Source: Opisthorchis felineus
Taxonomy: Eukaryota > Platyhelminthes > Trematoda > Opisthorchiida > Opisthorchiidae
NCBI GenBank assembly: GCA_004794785.1
Contig: SJOL01002124.1
Location: 1-64,000 of the forward strand
DNA length: 64,000 bases
Reading direction: 5' to 3'
A program made the translations under genes and the position numbers. The notes beneath the pieces were generated by a model. The model was given only the letters and a program-made list of their open reading frames with translations, did not search any database and was not told where the DNA came from. Shown here piece after piece: positions 23,151 to 35,857 of this stretch. Numbering within the stretch: the first letter of the stretch is position 1; the number at the start of each line of letters is the position of its first letter.

Positions 23151-25974
23151 CATGCTTAAATCTGATTAGAAATTACACAGAAAAGTTTTGGTCAAAATAC
23201 GACGATGTTATGTTAGGAGTCGATTGAAAAGATATCTTTATTGTAGACTTGGACCTTTGTTTTTGCAGTCTTCAGTCGATTTCAGCGAAGACAAAAGCGT
23301 TACAGTCTGAAAACAGTTAAATCCACAAAGCCCAACCGCCTGTTTACCGTTTCTTTGTCGGCTGAAAAGTCGCCGTTTTCCAAGTTTCCGTCACTTGGTG
23401 CCACATCTCCTTATTTAGTAACAGGCACACACTTCATCCCTTCGTTCAATAGTCTCTGTGAGTGCTGTAGTTAGTTTGCCATCACTGGACTTACTGCTGT
23501 GAAATTTTCCGAGACTGTGATCGCAGATTGAGACAAGTAAAATGACAGTAGAATTACCGACACGGATGTGCCCTAAGTTTCTATGTCAAGATTTTTGGCA
23601 TCCTCAACGTTAATCCGGCTGGTTGCTTGTCAGCATATTTTTGCCATCAAAATGACCAACCTAATGAATTCCAGTTCATGTGTCTTCATTCTGGATTTGG
23701 GATTCAGATTGCTTTTTTGCCTGTGTCCACCAGTCGATGGGGACATACGTCCACCAACTTTTTTTCCTAAGGATCCGGCTGTTGGCCATGCCTGTCCCGT
23801 CCTTTGTCCAAGTTCTAAAGTTCATCTGGCAGTCAAACCCTAACAAAGCGAGCGCATCATCCAGTCAGTCAGTCATCCCCCTCTTCGTGTGGAATGCCTG
23901 CCGGCGACGTCTCAGCATACGGCCCGAGTTTGTTTGGCCTGTTGTCTGCCTGGCCAGATGGCTTGGCTCCCATCCGTCCATCCGACAATCTGCTTCCCAC
24001 CCTGGCATTGCTAAAACTTAGGCAGGCAGCTGTGGTGGGACACAGACACACGGACATTGGTTTTCGGGTCACCACGACACATGTTATCTATGAAATGGAC
24101 CATGCTGGTGTTTGGCCCAACGGTCGGCTGTTTTCACACTAACCTTGAACTGAAGTGGCTGAGACGAGTGCCGTACAAGTGAACAAACAATGCAACCCAG
24201 TTTGAGCGTTTGGTTAGATTCATCTGCTTTTGAAATGCGCTGAATAACGTACCCCCTGTTGACAGTTTAAGACTTTTCACGGGAAAACTTTCAAGAGTCT
24301 CTACTTTTGATATGATAATTCGTTATGTAGAACAATGAGGATTGAAGTGTTCATTATAAACTATTTGCACGTGCAAGAACCCAACACAGCGTTCAACCTA
24401 TTCAGCTGAATCCGAGCCTCCCAAATCTCATTTTGGAATGTACAGCTCTTTTCACAATTTTACTGGTTAGTTTACCCTGGCTTTCGAATGAATTTACATG
24501 TCAACGTTTAACATCCATTAGTGGTACTTCGGGTTATTTTAAATGAATTGATCGAGGGACGATAGTTGTCCTAATATTCTGGTCATACATAAGGTTCGGT
24601 TTTGAAGCCCAAATTTTCCTGGTTATTCAGGTTACCAGCACGTAGCTGTGAAGGCAAACTAGCATGATAAAGAATTATACCACCGCTATATTATCTATCG
24701 TCGTAGTTAAATGCATAGGTCGCGATCCGTGCGTTCCTACTTTGTGTTTCTCGCCGCACCAACGTCTCCCGCTGGTCCGTCATCCATTAAATCTCATCGT
24801 GACTTGATCTACTTTGTGACAAGATTGTTGATTGAATGAGCCACGTTTTGCAGCCCAGCTGTCACAACCACACCATACTTGTTATGACTTCCGTCAATGC
24901 CTCAAGTTGCGTAGTAATGGTCATGGTAATGGCCTATGAAACGGAGTGTAGGTCCCAGGGACGAAACATGCCACATACAAGAACATGAGTGTATAATTGA
25001 ATGAAATGTAATGTCGCGGATCTTTTGTTGAACTTGTTACATTGAATGAAGCTGAATGAAATAATCTAGCGCGAGATTTGTTTCCTCCTAAAGGGTGTAT
25101 TCGCAAGTCAGTCAAAATCAATGAAGGAAGGAAGCTGTAGGAATGGTTTGACACGTTTTGCCGGTCATGGATCCAGCAACTTTGATGATAGCAAGTTTTC
25201 CAACACTCTCGTGAAAACAATATATCATGTTTCACGAAAAAGCGACATTCGCCGCCAAAGACTTGGTGTGAAGTAAATGGTTTGCGATCAGTGAAAACGT
25301 AATCTTTTCTAATTGTGTACGGCACTCGAGGAGCCAATCCGAGCCGACTGCCTCATGCATTGACACTACGCGCTTGGTGTCGATGCGGTTTTGAGTGTGA
25401 ACTTGGACACTGATGATCGATCCTGCCGCACCATTCGGATGAACCCCAATTACGACTGAACGCTTAGTGAATTGCGTTTTTCGTGACCGGGCACGTCCAC
25501 TGTCTAGCTTTCACTTGTAAACTTCAGGCCTGTGGCCTGGTAGTTTTCAGATCCTCTGTGGGATGTTGGTTCTAGCAACAAGCGGCCAGATACCAAAAGG
25601 ATCCGATGCATGGGCTGAGGCAGTCTGTCCACTTCGGCTTACATCCTATTTTTTTTATCAAAAAAAACTATGATCTGTCGGTGTGACAGATTGCTTTAAA
25701 GTGGTGATGGTAGCCTTATGACGGATATCCACTTCTAACAACGAGCTCGTGTTCACATGACCCTTCTGACCGCTTAGGAATAAGGATGATCACTGCACAG
25801 TTGACAAGGCTTGTAAACGTGTTTTGTTATCAATTAAGCCCGTGGATTGCGTTATTGGGATGCTTTAACACGTTTCGCCGTCCAAAGTACTTTTATTCTC
25901 CTGCCTTCGGCATTCGCGTAACGTGTTAACGCTTCTGTACAACGTACACTTTTTGGGTGCCTTTTTAAGTGATG
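23151..25974. other. No firm gene seen
   Basis: Frames at 23680-24142 and, on the minus strand, 24921-25337 are open for 80 to 138 codons. They overlap in several phases, carry no motif and have no convincing splice borders. A short CAGT repeat is present near 23865. Confidence 0.4.
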
Positions 25975-26062
25975 AAATAAGCAAACCAGCATAATGCCGG
26001 TCATCATCATCAGCGACAGCATGACATCAGTGCTCAGCACCGATGCTTCACTGCCGTAACGA
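25975..26062 (-). repeat. RTE/SINE tail block with (GAT)n, reverse copy
   Basis: On the minus strand it reads cggcagtgaagcatcggtgc, then gagcactgatgtcatgctgt, then gatgatgatg. It is the same as the end of the RTE copy at about 5240-5301. The shared trinucleotide tail marks it as the 3' terminus of a retroposon. Confidence 0.6.
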
Positions 26063-26849
26063 TGCCGGTAGTAGCTGTTTTATTTTACGAAAATTGAGTT
26101 TAAACCAGTTCAGGTAGGCTAATTTCTGGGTTTATCGTGCAAGTCTCTAGCGCAGACGCTTAACCATCCGTAGGATTGTATATGTGTGTGGGACACACTT
26201 TTGGTCTCGAGTGAATCCATCTCATTCTAACCCGAGTTTGGTTCTACCACCATTTGGCCGATTAAGTTCTACATCGACTTATTATCGATTGTCAGCTGAT
26301 GGAGCCAATTGCCTGAACACATCGCCCTAGCATTTAGCTTTTTTTCTTGGCACAGTGTCGCATATTTATAGCAGCCTGAGTTGTTACTTCATACCAACAT
26401 TTCCTCTTGAGCTCTTGACCTGTCAGTGACCGCTATGTGTATGGTATTGATACACACAATTTTAGCTGGTTCTACCGACGTTCATACCTTCTCCCTTCCA
26501 CTTACGGATGTGGGCCGCGGATGGATGGCCTTGAACGGTCAGAAAAACATACTGTCCTGACACAAGAACTGAAAGTTTTCATGTAAACAAATGTGCTGTC
26601 AAATACCCTAATCAACTATCGTCTAATGAGGCTAAAGAATTTCGACATTTCATAACGCCTGGTAGGATGTGTGTTACGGATTTATGTCACACACTGCGTG
26701 TATCGCCCGACGCCATTAGAGTCCCTTAGTATGATTGCTATGTAGCTAACTGATCGACACTGAACACCACGGGTACACACAGTTGGTTGAGCACCACGGA
26801 TCCAGACTGCTGATTTATGGTATTTCTGCGCCTTCTTCATCTTTCACAG

Positions 26850-27210
26850 CCCGCCACCCGAAATGGATGGCTACTCCACAGACCCGAAACCGCATGAGTG
26901 GTGTCCAACAGACGATGCTATTCAGCGGCGAGTTGGATTCCGAATTGCGTAACTCGTCATTGCCCTCACCTCCACCCGTGATTATCGAACGGCTTCTCGT
27001 CTTACCCAACCGTCCTGCGACTGACGCCCTTGAGGATGGCGAAAGTCACAACCTATCCAACCATTCCTCACTATTGACCAATCTCGCCCGCCCGACCGTG
27101 TTGAAACGCGGTCCTCCTGATGGTGCCGAACAGGATACCTCCTCAACCATGTTTGAACTGGAAGCAAAAAAGGTTGAAATTCAGCCCACTTTCATGGATG
27201 ATACAAAAAG
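26850..27210 (+). CDS. Internal coding exon of the unrecognised split gene
   Basis: An excellent acceptor (ctgcgccttcttcatctttcacag) and donor (AAAAAG/GTATGT). Two nucleotides (CC) complete the codon left open at 14633; two (AG) remain at the end. It reads RHPKWMATPQTRNRMSGVQQ, then LPSPPPVIIERLLVLPNRPA, and ends ELEAKKVEIQPTFMDDTK. The proline patch SLPSPPPVI resembles those of the 13994 exon. No enzymatic motif is seen. The frame continues upstream to an ATG at 26783, so an alternative start here cannot be excluded. Confidence 0.7.
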
Positions 27211-28055
27211 GTATGTTTTGTTCTAAAGGTACTTCTGTGATGAATAACCAATTTATACTCTAAGAACTACAGTTTACTTGTTTTTGACTTACCTCCATAC
27301 GGCAACTAGTTAGTCCACCTTCAGATACAGCCCCTTCAGTTCCCACCATGTTTGAAAGTAACCTGATAGTGACGAAAATTTCACAAAGACCGCCAAACAA
27401 TGGTGTACACATGAAGGTACTTTGAAGGTTACTGTGAGGATTTGGACCGGGGCATGTACTTTACGTGTCCTCTTCACTTTGGGCCGGTCGCCATCTCATC
27501 CCGCCAAAAAGGTTCACTTTTAAATTGTGGCCTTTGTTGCGCACCAAAACAGGTCCAACATATCTTTATATCGATCATCCCGACCCAGGTTACTGTGTGC
27601 TTTTTTATTGTGCCAGCTGTTAGCATTTTTGTGCTTAAGGTCACGTCACTGTTCCATTGCAACAGGGCGCCGTCTACAGTAAAACGGAGCCATAGACGAG
27701 CGTGAGAAGCATTCCTTGATTTCCCAAGCAACGGTACGAAATGAGTCTAAATAGGCAGAAGTCCTGGCTGACCCTGCGACCGAACTTAAATCATGGGCCT
27801 GAAGTTACCCCCGTCGATGGCGCCGCGTAGGAAACTGGAATACAGTGGTCGCCACTCATTACAGACGACTCACAGGACCTTCTGGTGGAGGAAGAGAAAC
27901 CGTGTTGCCGGTTTCACGTGACAGTTGATTGCAGCATGACGCAGCCGGCTCATATATGAAATGACGCCTGTCGCCCTCAACCTATTGGTTTCTCTGATAT
28001 GACCTTATAGCTGCATGTCTCTCACGAGAGTGGGCTGTTTCCTTCTTCCTCCGAA

Positions 28056-28082
28056 CCCCCCCCCCCCCCCCCCCCCCCCCCC
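28056..28082. repeat. Poly-C tract, 27 nt
   Basis: An uninterrupted run of C, which would be a G-quadruplex-forming G run on the other strand. Exact length is uncertain because homopolymers are error-prone. Confidence 0.9.
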
Positions 28083-28950
28083 GAGATGTGGCTATCTATT
28101 TAATATGATTGAATTGATCCGTTTTGTTTAAATTCACGACGCAGTGAATATGTTTGCATTTGAAAGCGTCCACTCGATTTTGAGACTATTGTATTGGGAG
28201 ATAAATAGGAGTAGTCCGAAATGACAAACTGGCCATTGCCTGTCAAATTCATTAATCGGACGCTGATGGTCTACTTTCTTGGCATTTTCATTTGTTGAAC
28301 GATCTTCATTCATCCGCAAATTCTTACCATTGGGAATCTCCCCACTCATAGCTAGGTTAAACATATATTATATTAAAAACCACAGCAATGCACAACAATG
28401 CTAATTAATGCTGCTTAACTCCGAGCCCGCATAGACAGATATTAAATAACTAAATGACCGTTCGTGTTGTCTTTCCTGGTTTCGATCAGAAAATGGTTCC
28501 CAAAAGAGTAATAGGACCAGAATTGTTGAGATTTACTGGTGATCCTCGATTGATTCGTTATTTTTTCTATCACTCCTTGGAGGGAGCTTATTGGGGAAGT
28601 CTACTGAGGGGCTTCATAGCACCAACCAGCCTGTCAGGTACGGCAGCTCGGAACTGATATGATGGACTATCGGTATGTATGAAACAGATCGGTATATGAA
28701 ATATGGGGATACAGTGCTTGATCGAGTATGGACTATTCGTGAATCCCCACTTTAGTATGACAAATATACGCATCTCTCCTACAAACATCGTCCCTGAAGA
28801 GTGCAAAAGTGGTCTTTATCTGGGGAAACGGATTTTCATACGGACTCAACAGGTACCTCGTTTTATTTTGTAATCTTGTGCGCCTGCTGGTCCATGCACC
28901 TATTTGTCCACAACTATTCAAAGTAAATCTGAATCTAATGCACGGTTGTG

Positions 28951-29110
28951 AGCTCGAGATAGCTCAGTGGTTGAGGCGCAAACCTTATTGACTGAAAGGT
29001 CCGTGGTTCGAACCCAGCCTCCACACCTCAGCTGCTCCTGTCTAGGCTTGGGCAACCTGGCATTATCTCAGCCTTCGTGTTTCCTTCCGGGGGTATAGCA
29101 GCTAGGCACT
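28951..29110 (+). mobile_element. tRNA-derived SINE, family 1
   Basis: The A box is tagctcagtggttgaggcg and the B box GGTTCGAACCC, followed by the body gcttgggcaacctggcatta. It ends in a short (CTGG)n run at about 29107-29121. Homologous to the copies at 3240, 8798 (reverse) and 18418. Confidence 0.8.
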
Positions 29111-30247
29111 GGCTGGCTGGCTGTATCTATCTCTCTTTCCCAGACTATTAATGAATATTACCTGTACAAAGATAAGTTTTTGAGTTATTGTGTCAAAAAA
29201 TGTTGGTTATACATATTTCAAATTCGCAACTCAAGCGGTAGTACACCCGTCGGCGAAAATATATGTTGAAAATTGACGTTTTTTTTGCTGTAACCTGTAG
29301 AAAGTCATGAATGGAACAGCACGTATAGTCATTCCCCTGCTTGTACCAATATGCCGATGAAACATTTCATCTCGATGGTATTTAGGACTCGAGTACTGTT
29401 AATCTTAAATCAAGTTTGGTTAGCCTTAACTGGTTCGTTCATTCCATCCACTTCTATGATACTCACCTTTCCCAGTGAGATGGATACCTGGTTTTTACCG
29501 CAGGTTGTCAGATAACTACAACCCATAATTCTAAGCAGAACATATACCATATTACCAAGGAATCACTTGCCCAAATTAGAGTGGATTTTTCACCAGTAGG
29601 GTAGCATTCTGTGTTGAGTCATGTATTGAAACTTCTCCAATAATCCTAGAGCTATATTTCCCTCTGGACAGTCCTCTTCGTGAGCAGTACCAATGACCGT
29701 GTCATGCGAGGGCTTTCACACATGGCAGCTAATGGACAGCGGTGGGCTCGAGAGTAATTGGGGCTGTCAAGTGCAGAGGCCTGTTGAGAGCCACCAGCCG
29801 GTCTAAATGTGACTGGACAGCAAGTTTCACCAGCATTAGCTCTTGTACAGCAGAGTGCTATCGTCAACCCCTCCAAGCTCCAAGGGGGATGAATTGCCGT
29901 AACAATGCTCTCTATGAAATCCCATAACAGCCTCGCGTATGAATAGCGCATTAGTAGTTGGGTGACTACTGGTGATTTCATCTCGTAGTACGACAGTGGA
30001 ACCTTTCCGGATTAGGACGTCGAGACGGAGCACCTCACAGGTTAGAGACATTGACGGACATGGACCAGCCACAGGCCGATCGGCGCGCATGCATCCAAGT
30101 CATCTTGCCTTCAGCACAGCCAGAACCGCTACAACAATACTTACATGGTTGATAGGTGTCGAAATATTGATAGCTTGGTTGTGTCTATTAGTTTCTGGAC
30201 TGATAGCCAGACTATAGCTGGCTCGTAAACTGTTTGTCATCATACAG

Positions 30248-30350
30248 GGAGACACCCACCCAAACGTGCGCTGATGGTGCCCGCTCGTATGGTTCTGAAA
30301 CGCCTGCAGACCAGGCTCGTCGAGCAGGTTATCAGTCATCTGATGTATAG
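30248..30350 (+). CDS. Possible last coding exon of the split gene
   Basis: The acceptor is gtttgtcatcatacag. The first G completes the codon AG+G (Arg) from 27210. It reads ETPTQTCADGARSYGSETPA, then DQARRAGYQSSDV and TAG at 30348. With the five exons upstream this gives 1542 nt, 513 codons plus stop. Two weaker exits exist inside it, GCAG/GTTATC at 30328 and GAT/GTATAG near 30344, so the transcript could instead continue to the candidate exon at 31174. No AATAAA is evident in the next 800 nt, whereas one occurs near 31984. Confidence 0.5.
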
Positions 30351-31173
30351 CCAAATTACACTTGAGTCTACTTATTTTCGGAAATTAGCTTCAGAGGGTA
30401 CGTCCAGTTCTGTTAACTTGCATACGACCATAACAGACCAAGAACCATCACCATTTCGACTACTCTCAAGAATAACGGAATTTCTGCGGCAGGCGACATT
30501 CTGGAGCTTCAACACTGTCTGGCCAGCATGATCGAAATCGACATTTCGACCATAATGCTGCACGCGGAATGAGTTAACGACAATGTGATAATTGGGACAG
30601 TGAAACTTATCAGCTATAGACACCGTCACTAAAATGGATGAGGGCACTCAGATATTCCGTGACCAAATTGTGTATGAAATATGGTAACAACTGAAGTGAG
30701 GGTTTGCTTCTGTGTATGCTAGAATTTTGAGACTTAAACAGTAGGCTGTCCAGCGGAGCTTGGTCCATTTACGGATCAAGCAAAGGCAAACACTTATCGA
30801 GTTGTTTAGCAGAAATCAGGTTATCACATTCTCCTACCTACTGAAAACAGTTTCTTCTTTTATGTTTCATAGTGAGGATGCTTCTTCTGTTCTTGGTGGT
30901 GAAAGTATACTGATGCATTGGAAATGACATCTGGTCGTACATCTTCTCATACGGCAGCAAAGCACAGAGGACGGTTATCTTGGTCTAGCAGTTATTTACA
31001 CCAAAGCACAGTCACCTTATCGACGCGCGTATCAGTACCTGTTGACTTTTTTCACACTGTAAAGCAAAACTTCGTTCAAGCTCAATTTCCTTGCCATTTT
31101 TGGGTGGGAAATTTGTTGTTCTATACCCAAGCATAAGCAAGCTTATTTTTTTCATATTTACTTTTATTTACAG

Positions 31174-31321
31174 CCTCCCCTCCACCGATCTTGGAACATG
31201 TACTTACTCGCCCAAAAAGAGCCGAACACACCTACTGCTGCCGAGTGAACATAGTGCATTCCTGCCAGTAGGGTCGAATCCTGCATTGTGTCGCCGGGTT
31301 TCTTCTCCTTGTGTTCACTAG
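31174..31321 (+). CDS. Candidate terminal exon, frame undecided
   Basis: It is preceded by a long pyrimidine acceptor, tatttacttttatttacag. All three frames start open. One gives PPPILEHVLTRPKRAEHTYC and stops near 31264 (fits a donor at 30328). One gives PPLHRSWNMYLLAQKEPNTP and stops near 31246 (fits a donor near 30344). The longest gives LPSTDLGTCTYSPKKSRTHL to a TAG at 31319 but needs two spare nucleotides. An AATAAA near 31984 could serve as polyadenylation signal. RNA evidence would be needed to choose. Confidence 0.35.
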
Positions 31322-32857
31322 TCTGTCCGGAATACTGTATCTCAGGCGTCAACCTCTGTTTCTGCCGCAGCGCCGTATTGTGCATGCACTATTGTCTTTC
31401 AAGCTCCTTTGACCGTCCGAACGTTGTCCTGTTATTCTTGCTCACTTTTCAGTGTTACTGTCAACCTCATGTGCGTCTCTGACGTCTTTACTTCCTTGGG
31501 CATTTGTATTTTTTTATCATCAAAAAAGCCGATGTCTATTTCATACACCTACTATTCTCCCGCGTAAGCAAACAGCTGGTGCACCGAGAAATGTAAAAGC
31601 CAATGACCGGAAGCTAATCATTATTATTTGAAAAGGGTCAGCACGCTGTTGCGCTCCAAACTATTTCTACGGTTGCTGACCCCCTCATATGACTGAGGTA
31701 GTTATTCGTCGGTGTTGGATTAGATAGAAAGCCTTTCTAGAATCGTCTCAGTTGAGTGTCATAAAACGGCAGTGTTATAGGGTGAAAATGGAACAGCTTC
31801 ATGATGTACTTCTTTAGAACGGCCTTTAAAAATGAGTATATCTGGTCATTTGGCGAGAGTTGTTCTTCGTTCGCATGACTCATTTTTTGCTACTGGTGTA
31901 CGCAGCCACGCGTGCGTGCTGCGGCCATGATCGACAGCAGCACATTGTAAAGTGTTGACAACACGTGATATCATCAACACAAATAAATGTGAATGCCGCC
32001 CTTCACTGTGAAATGAAACAAGCTCCCGCCTATAAGACATTTCCCCGATTGTATTCAGTGGAGAGATCTTTCAGTATAGTCTACAAGCTTCTTCCTACCT
32101 ATGGAAACAGACTCCAGCTCCGCCAACCTGTGAAGTGGATTTCAGTGTGCTTTTCATCGGCCGGTATCCACCCACTCAATTCACTCATTGCATTAGCAGT
32201 TATCCTCCGAGTTAGGCCACTTCGGAGAAAAGTACCTTTAGGCCTCAAATGGAAGTGACCCGTTCAGTGGGGTCGTGTACCAAACCGTGTTCTCAGAACT
32301 GCGGCCTCTCCTCAAAAGGACTACTGTCGAAGTTTCTGCCGTTCATGTACTGCACAAAAAACAACTGGGGAATTAGCTAGAAGGTTTCGGATACATTATT
32401 TCTCGGGCTTCTGTCATGTGCATAAAAATCACGTTAACGTCAGCTCGAAATCAACCATCTCACCAACCCATAGATCCGTAACTGTAAGATCCGGGCGGAT
32501 TAAAGTCTGACAGGACGATTGGAGCTATGCGCAGTTGGTATTCAGTAGTTACCGGGCCGTAGGAACAGAGGGATGAGGGCAGTAGATGCTGTGCTGACAA
32601 CTGGTTCTATGGACAAATGAGTTACAAACGTCATGAATTAAGCGGGACGTACAATCAACAATAGAGCAAGCGGTAGGGGCAGTGAGACAGCTTTCTGGAA
32701 GTAATAAAGAGTAAGTAAAAATGACACAAACGTATGGATATGGGCAGTCAAACAGTGTAAATAGGCAGTATACGTAGGCAATGGTGCATAAAACGGCCAG
32801 TACTTTCAGGAAGTAGTTCCGAATACAAATGAAACAAAGCAGGTATCGAATGACGTA
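31322..32857. other. Possible 3' UTR, then nothing recognised
   Basis: After the TAG at 31319 the same frame is open again for about 80 codons (SVRNTVSQASTSVSAAAPYC) without a start codon, which may be chance. An AATAAA motif lies near 31984. No other feature is supported. Confidence 0.3.
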
Positions 32858-33070
32858 ATACACTACTCATAAGGTTGCCGAAAACTATTCGACATTCCAC
32901 GACCGGTTCCGCCCTTCTTGGGGGCTCATCAGGTGGATGCAGTCCTCGAGTTTCCGCCAACCTTATGTTCTACTTGAACCCAAATTACACGAAATGAGCG
33001 AACTACACTCACTTGCATACCGATTCGGGAAACTCACCTGGAACCCAGCTGAATCTCGTTTATAAGGTAT
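32858..33070 (-). repeat. Hammerhead-bearing repeat, copy B (best preserved core)
   Basis: On the plus strand the order is tacactactcataaggttgc, the reverse of the ribozyme, cctcgag, tgttctacttgaacccaaat, acttgcat, then gggaaactcacctggaaccc and agctgaatctcg. The same order recurs, complete or partial, in copies C, E, G and H, allowing a monomer of roughly 300-400 nt to be drawn. Confidence 0.75.
32890..32945 (-). ncRNA. Type I hammerhead ribozyme, copy B, nearly intact
   Basis: On the minus strand: stem I 5' side ...GACUGCAUCCAC, then CUGAUGAG, stem II CCC and GGG closing a CCAAGAA loop, CGGAAC (one A-to-G change in the GAAA box), the palindromic stem III ACCGGU and GUC. Cleavage is predicted between 32901 and 32900, before GUGGAAUGUC. 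Stem I pairs CCAC with GUGG and, beyond an internal loop, GAC with GUC. A stem III of only a self-complementary hexamer is typical of hammerheads that act as dimers in Sm-alpha SINEs, retrozymes and Penelope-like elements. The GAAA change predicts low or no activity. Confidence 0.7.
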
Positions 33071-35857
33071 CGGATGAGTTTGGGACAAATTAAATTTGCC
33101 TGCAGTTTTTGGCTGAGGGAGCGACAAAGCAGCACGTGCTACGAAAGATTAAAGCGCGCACTTAGGCCCGTTTAAAACAAAATCCCCAAAAAAGTTATCA
33201 GGTAATATGCAGTACAAAACTGATACAAAATGGACTAGCGGGTAGGTCGAGCCGGCTCAATGGGTCCGAGTTCGATCCCCGGACGACTCAGTTCTTCGTC
33301 AAAGCAGACACTCGAAAATAGATAGAGTTGATACAGACTTGCAAGCCAAGACGGAGAGGTGGCAAAATCTTGACATTAGTAACTAGAGGAGCTGATAAAC
33401 TGAGGAACGAGCGGCAGGGATGCAAAATGGCATTATGGTAGACAGGCGTAAGTCACGCTACTCATGAGTAGTCAAACAAATAGGAAAAACAGCCGCTGAT
33501 TACCGTCGATCCGCAGGAGGAATCAACAGAAGCCGTGTAGATGTTTGCAGTTCTTACGAAAAATCATAGTTAGGCTTTACGATTTTGTTAGAGTGAATCA
33601 GCGGTAATTTAGTAGGTACACAAAAATAATGAGCACCTAGGGAATCCTAGACACTTGCACCAAATCTCCTGTTTTGGATAATTTGTGCGCCTTTTCATGC
33701 TTACTGCATTCGATCATAGCCAAACGTAGTAGGCTTCCACAATAATTTCTGGTCACTTATGTTGGAACTACTTTACATGAAATGGAAATGCCAAAGCATC
33801 TGGTCAGCTGTGATTCACGAACTGGGTGTCCACGATGTCCCCAACTAAGTAGTGGCAGGCGTTTTGTGAAAACGACTGGATTCGTATACTAGCCGTCACA
33901 ACCCAGAGCATGTCCGAACGGCCACTACAGTAGCAATCGAAAGTGGCCACACAAGCCACCGTTATCATCAGAAGCTTTATCCTAATAAAGCTAATGTTGA
34001 ACACATGCTGCTATTTACCTTCCTCTTCCGGTGGATGATGGTTTCATCCGGGTAAGCGGACCCTAAAGGTCAGTTCACGGGAAAATAGTGATGAGGCTAC
34101 ACTCTATCGACAAACGGTGCCAGAATGGCGTGACGCGCTCACAGCCCATTGCGTATCTGTAGCTTTCCTGAACATCCGAATAACCCATCTAGACAGTGCG
34201 AAAGACAATGTCCTTTGAACCGTTATTTTTAATTGTTAACTTTGTGAGATTTCCCATGTGATCGCGCGGGAATTCAGTCATCTGCTGTGATAGCCGGGCT
34301 CTGGTTTGTGATTTGTTGTCATTTAGTAGGGCCTAAAGTTTTTGAAGGTAGGGTTATTCCCTAAGAACAAAATTAGTGTCAATGGTCTGTATTGCCGAAG
34401 TAGTGTGTGAAGCTAGTTTCATTCGTTTGCACAGTGCCAACAGATAAAACTTCGACTAAATTTTACTGAAGTTAGCCATGGTAAGTCCCACGAATAAACG
34501 TTGGTGTGTGACAAAACTCTCTCAATTATGTTTGAAATTTCCTGTGAGTGGATACAATGGTTCTGTAGACACTTTCGTTCTATCATCTGTCTCGGCCAAA
34601 AGTGTCAACGAAGTTGTTCCAGCGTTAAACTGCCGTTCTTTGGGCACATTAGAGTGCATCCTTCTTACACTCAGGTCACTCTTTCTAACTCACTATGCTA
34701 TGGGCTCCCCATTCTTTTCATCTAGCTGCAGTTTTGGTCTGAGTGTAATTGGATTCGACTGCTTGTTATGAATACGTTGGAAGGTTGGGTCTGACAGAAA
34801 AGTGTAACAACTACATGGTCCCGTGTCACATAGACCTCGGATGATATCGCTCATGCTGTCAAGTGTTGGAAAAGCTTGTGCAAACTTAAAAGATTTTTAA
34901 ACTTAACTTATAGGATTATCTATCCTTGCAACAACAAATAAACATCCAGCTACATAACTGATGACATGAGCGTGATAAGTGTGATAAGTGTTAACCCCAC
35001 TCTAGTGTGCCCAAATGGCCACAGTCTAATAACACATTGTTTGGCCTGGAAAGTTTGAAAGTGACACTCAGATCTCGTTCGAACATGCGACCTAGTTTCA
35101 CATGGTTGGCTTAGCGAACAGTGCGGTAAAACTGGCATACCCGTCTGTTTTGCGTGGACTACTAGCCATAAAAACTCAGATTTTATTTCGGTAATTACAT
35201 ATTTTTCGGAGCAGCAGCAGCAGCAGCAAGAGTATCCTTCAAAACTCTCACGCTTGGTGTTGTCCTCTACCTCATAGGGCAAACAATGTACGCTTTGATA
35301 CGATGAACTGCATCGAATCCCGATAAAAATCTGCCAAAATCCCATCAAGGCATCCTTCACTCATTTAAGCTGTTTACCGAGTTCATGGTCCACTTTGATT
35401 TGGTATGTACAGAAAACGTCAGAAGTATACTTATTTACTGAAAGCGCGTGAAGTTTCATTAACGCCACCTCACTGACCTCATTAAAACCGGCCCTGAGCC
35501 ACACCGGACAAACGCGAAGATTGTGGATTCTGAGTCGTATTCTATGGGCTAAATTCAGCGCTCTCGATTATGATCAGCTGCAGCTAATTAATTGTGCTAT
35601 AGATCTGACGAAAACGATGGCTTATATCATTCCATTAGAAGACATCGAATGATCCATTGTCTTATGATAGTCTGTTAATCACGGTATACAATTCCGATTC
35701 TGGGCTTCGAAAACTAACAGCATGCTTCCGCAAGACATCAGCTCATTGACCTATCGATTTGACAACTTCAATTGGGACGGAATATTAGGCCACTAAGTCA
35801 TAATATTTGAGCTCGGATTTGGAAATAACCACCTCGCGTATCGAGAATGCGGGTGCA
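33071..35857. other. One tRNA-like scrap; otherwise nothing recognised
   Basis: At 33232-33296 a T-arm-like block, gagttcgatccccgg, preceded by a degenerate A-box-like part suggests a broken tRNA-derived element. A (CAG)n run of about six units is at 35213-35229. No gene is supported. Confidence 0.35.

Larger units (their letters stand above)
27211..30247. other. Intron with poly-C and one SINE; otherwise featureless
   Basis: Apart from the C tract at 28056 and the SINE at 28951, nothing is recognised. The 29650-30110 part is more GC-rich than its surroundings and open on both strands for about 100 codons, but no domain or splice pair supports a gene. Confidence 0.4.

Noticed and set aside
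23680..24142. Open frames of 82 to 113 codons around 23.7-24.1 kb
   Set aside because: Open in several overlapping phases with short tandem CAGT repeats; no splice pair or motif.
24921..25337. 138-codon minus-strand ORF
   Set aside because: No family resemblance or splice support.
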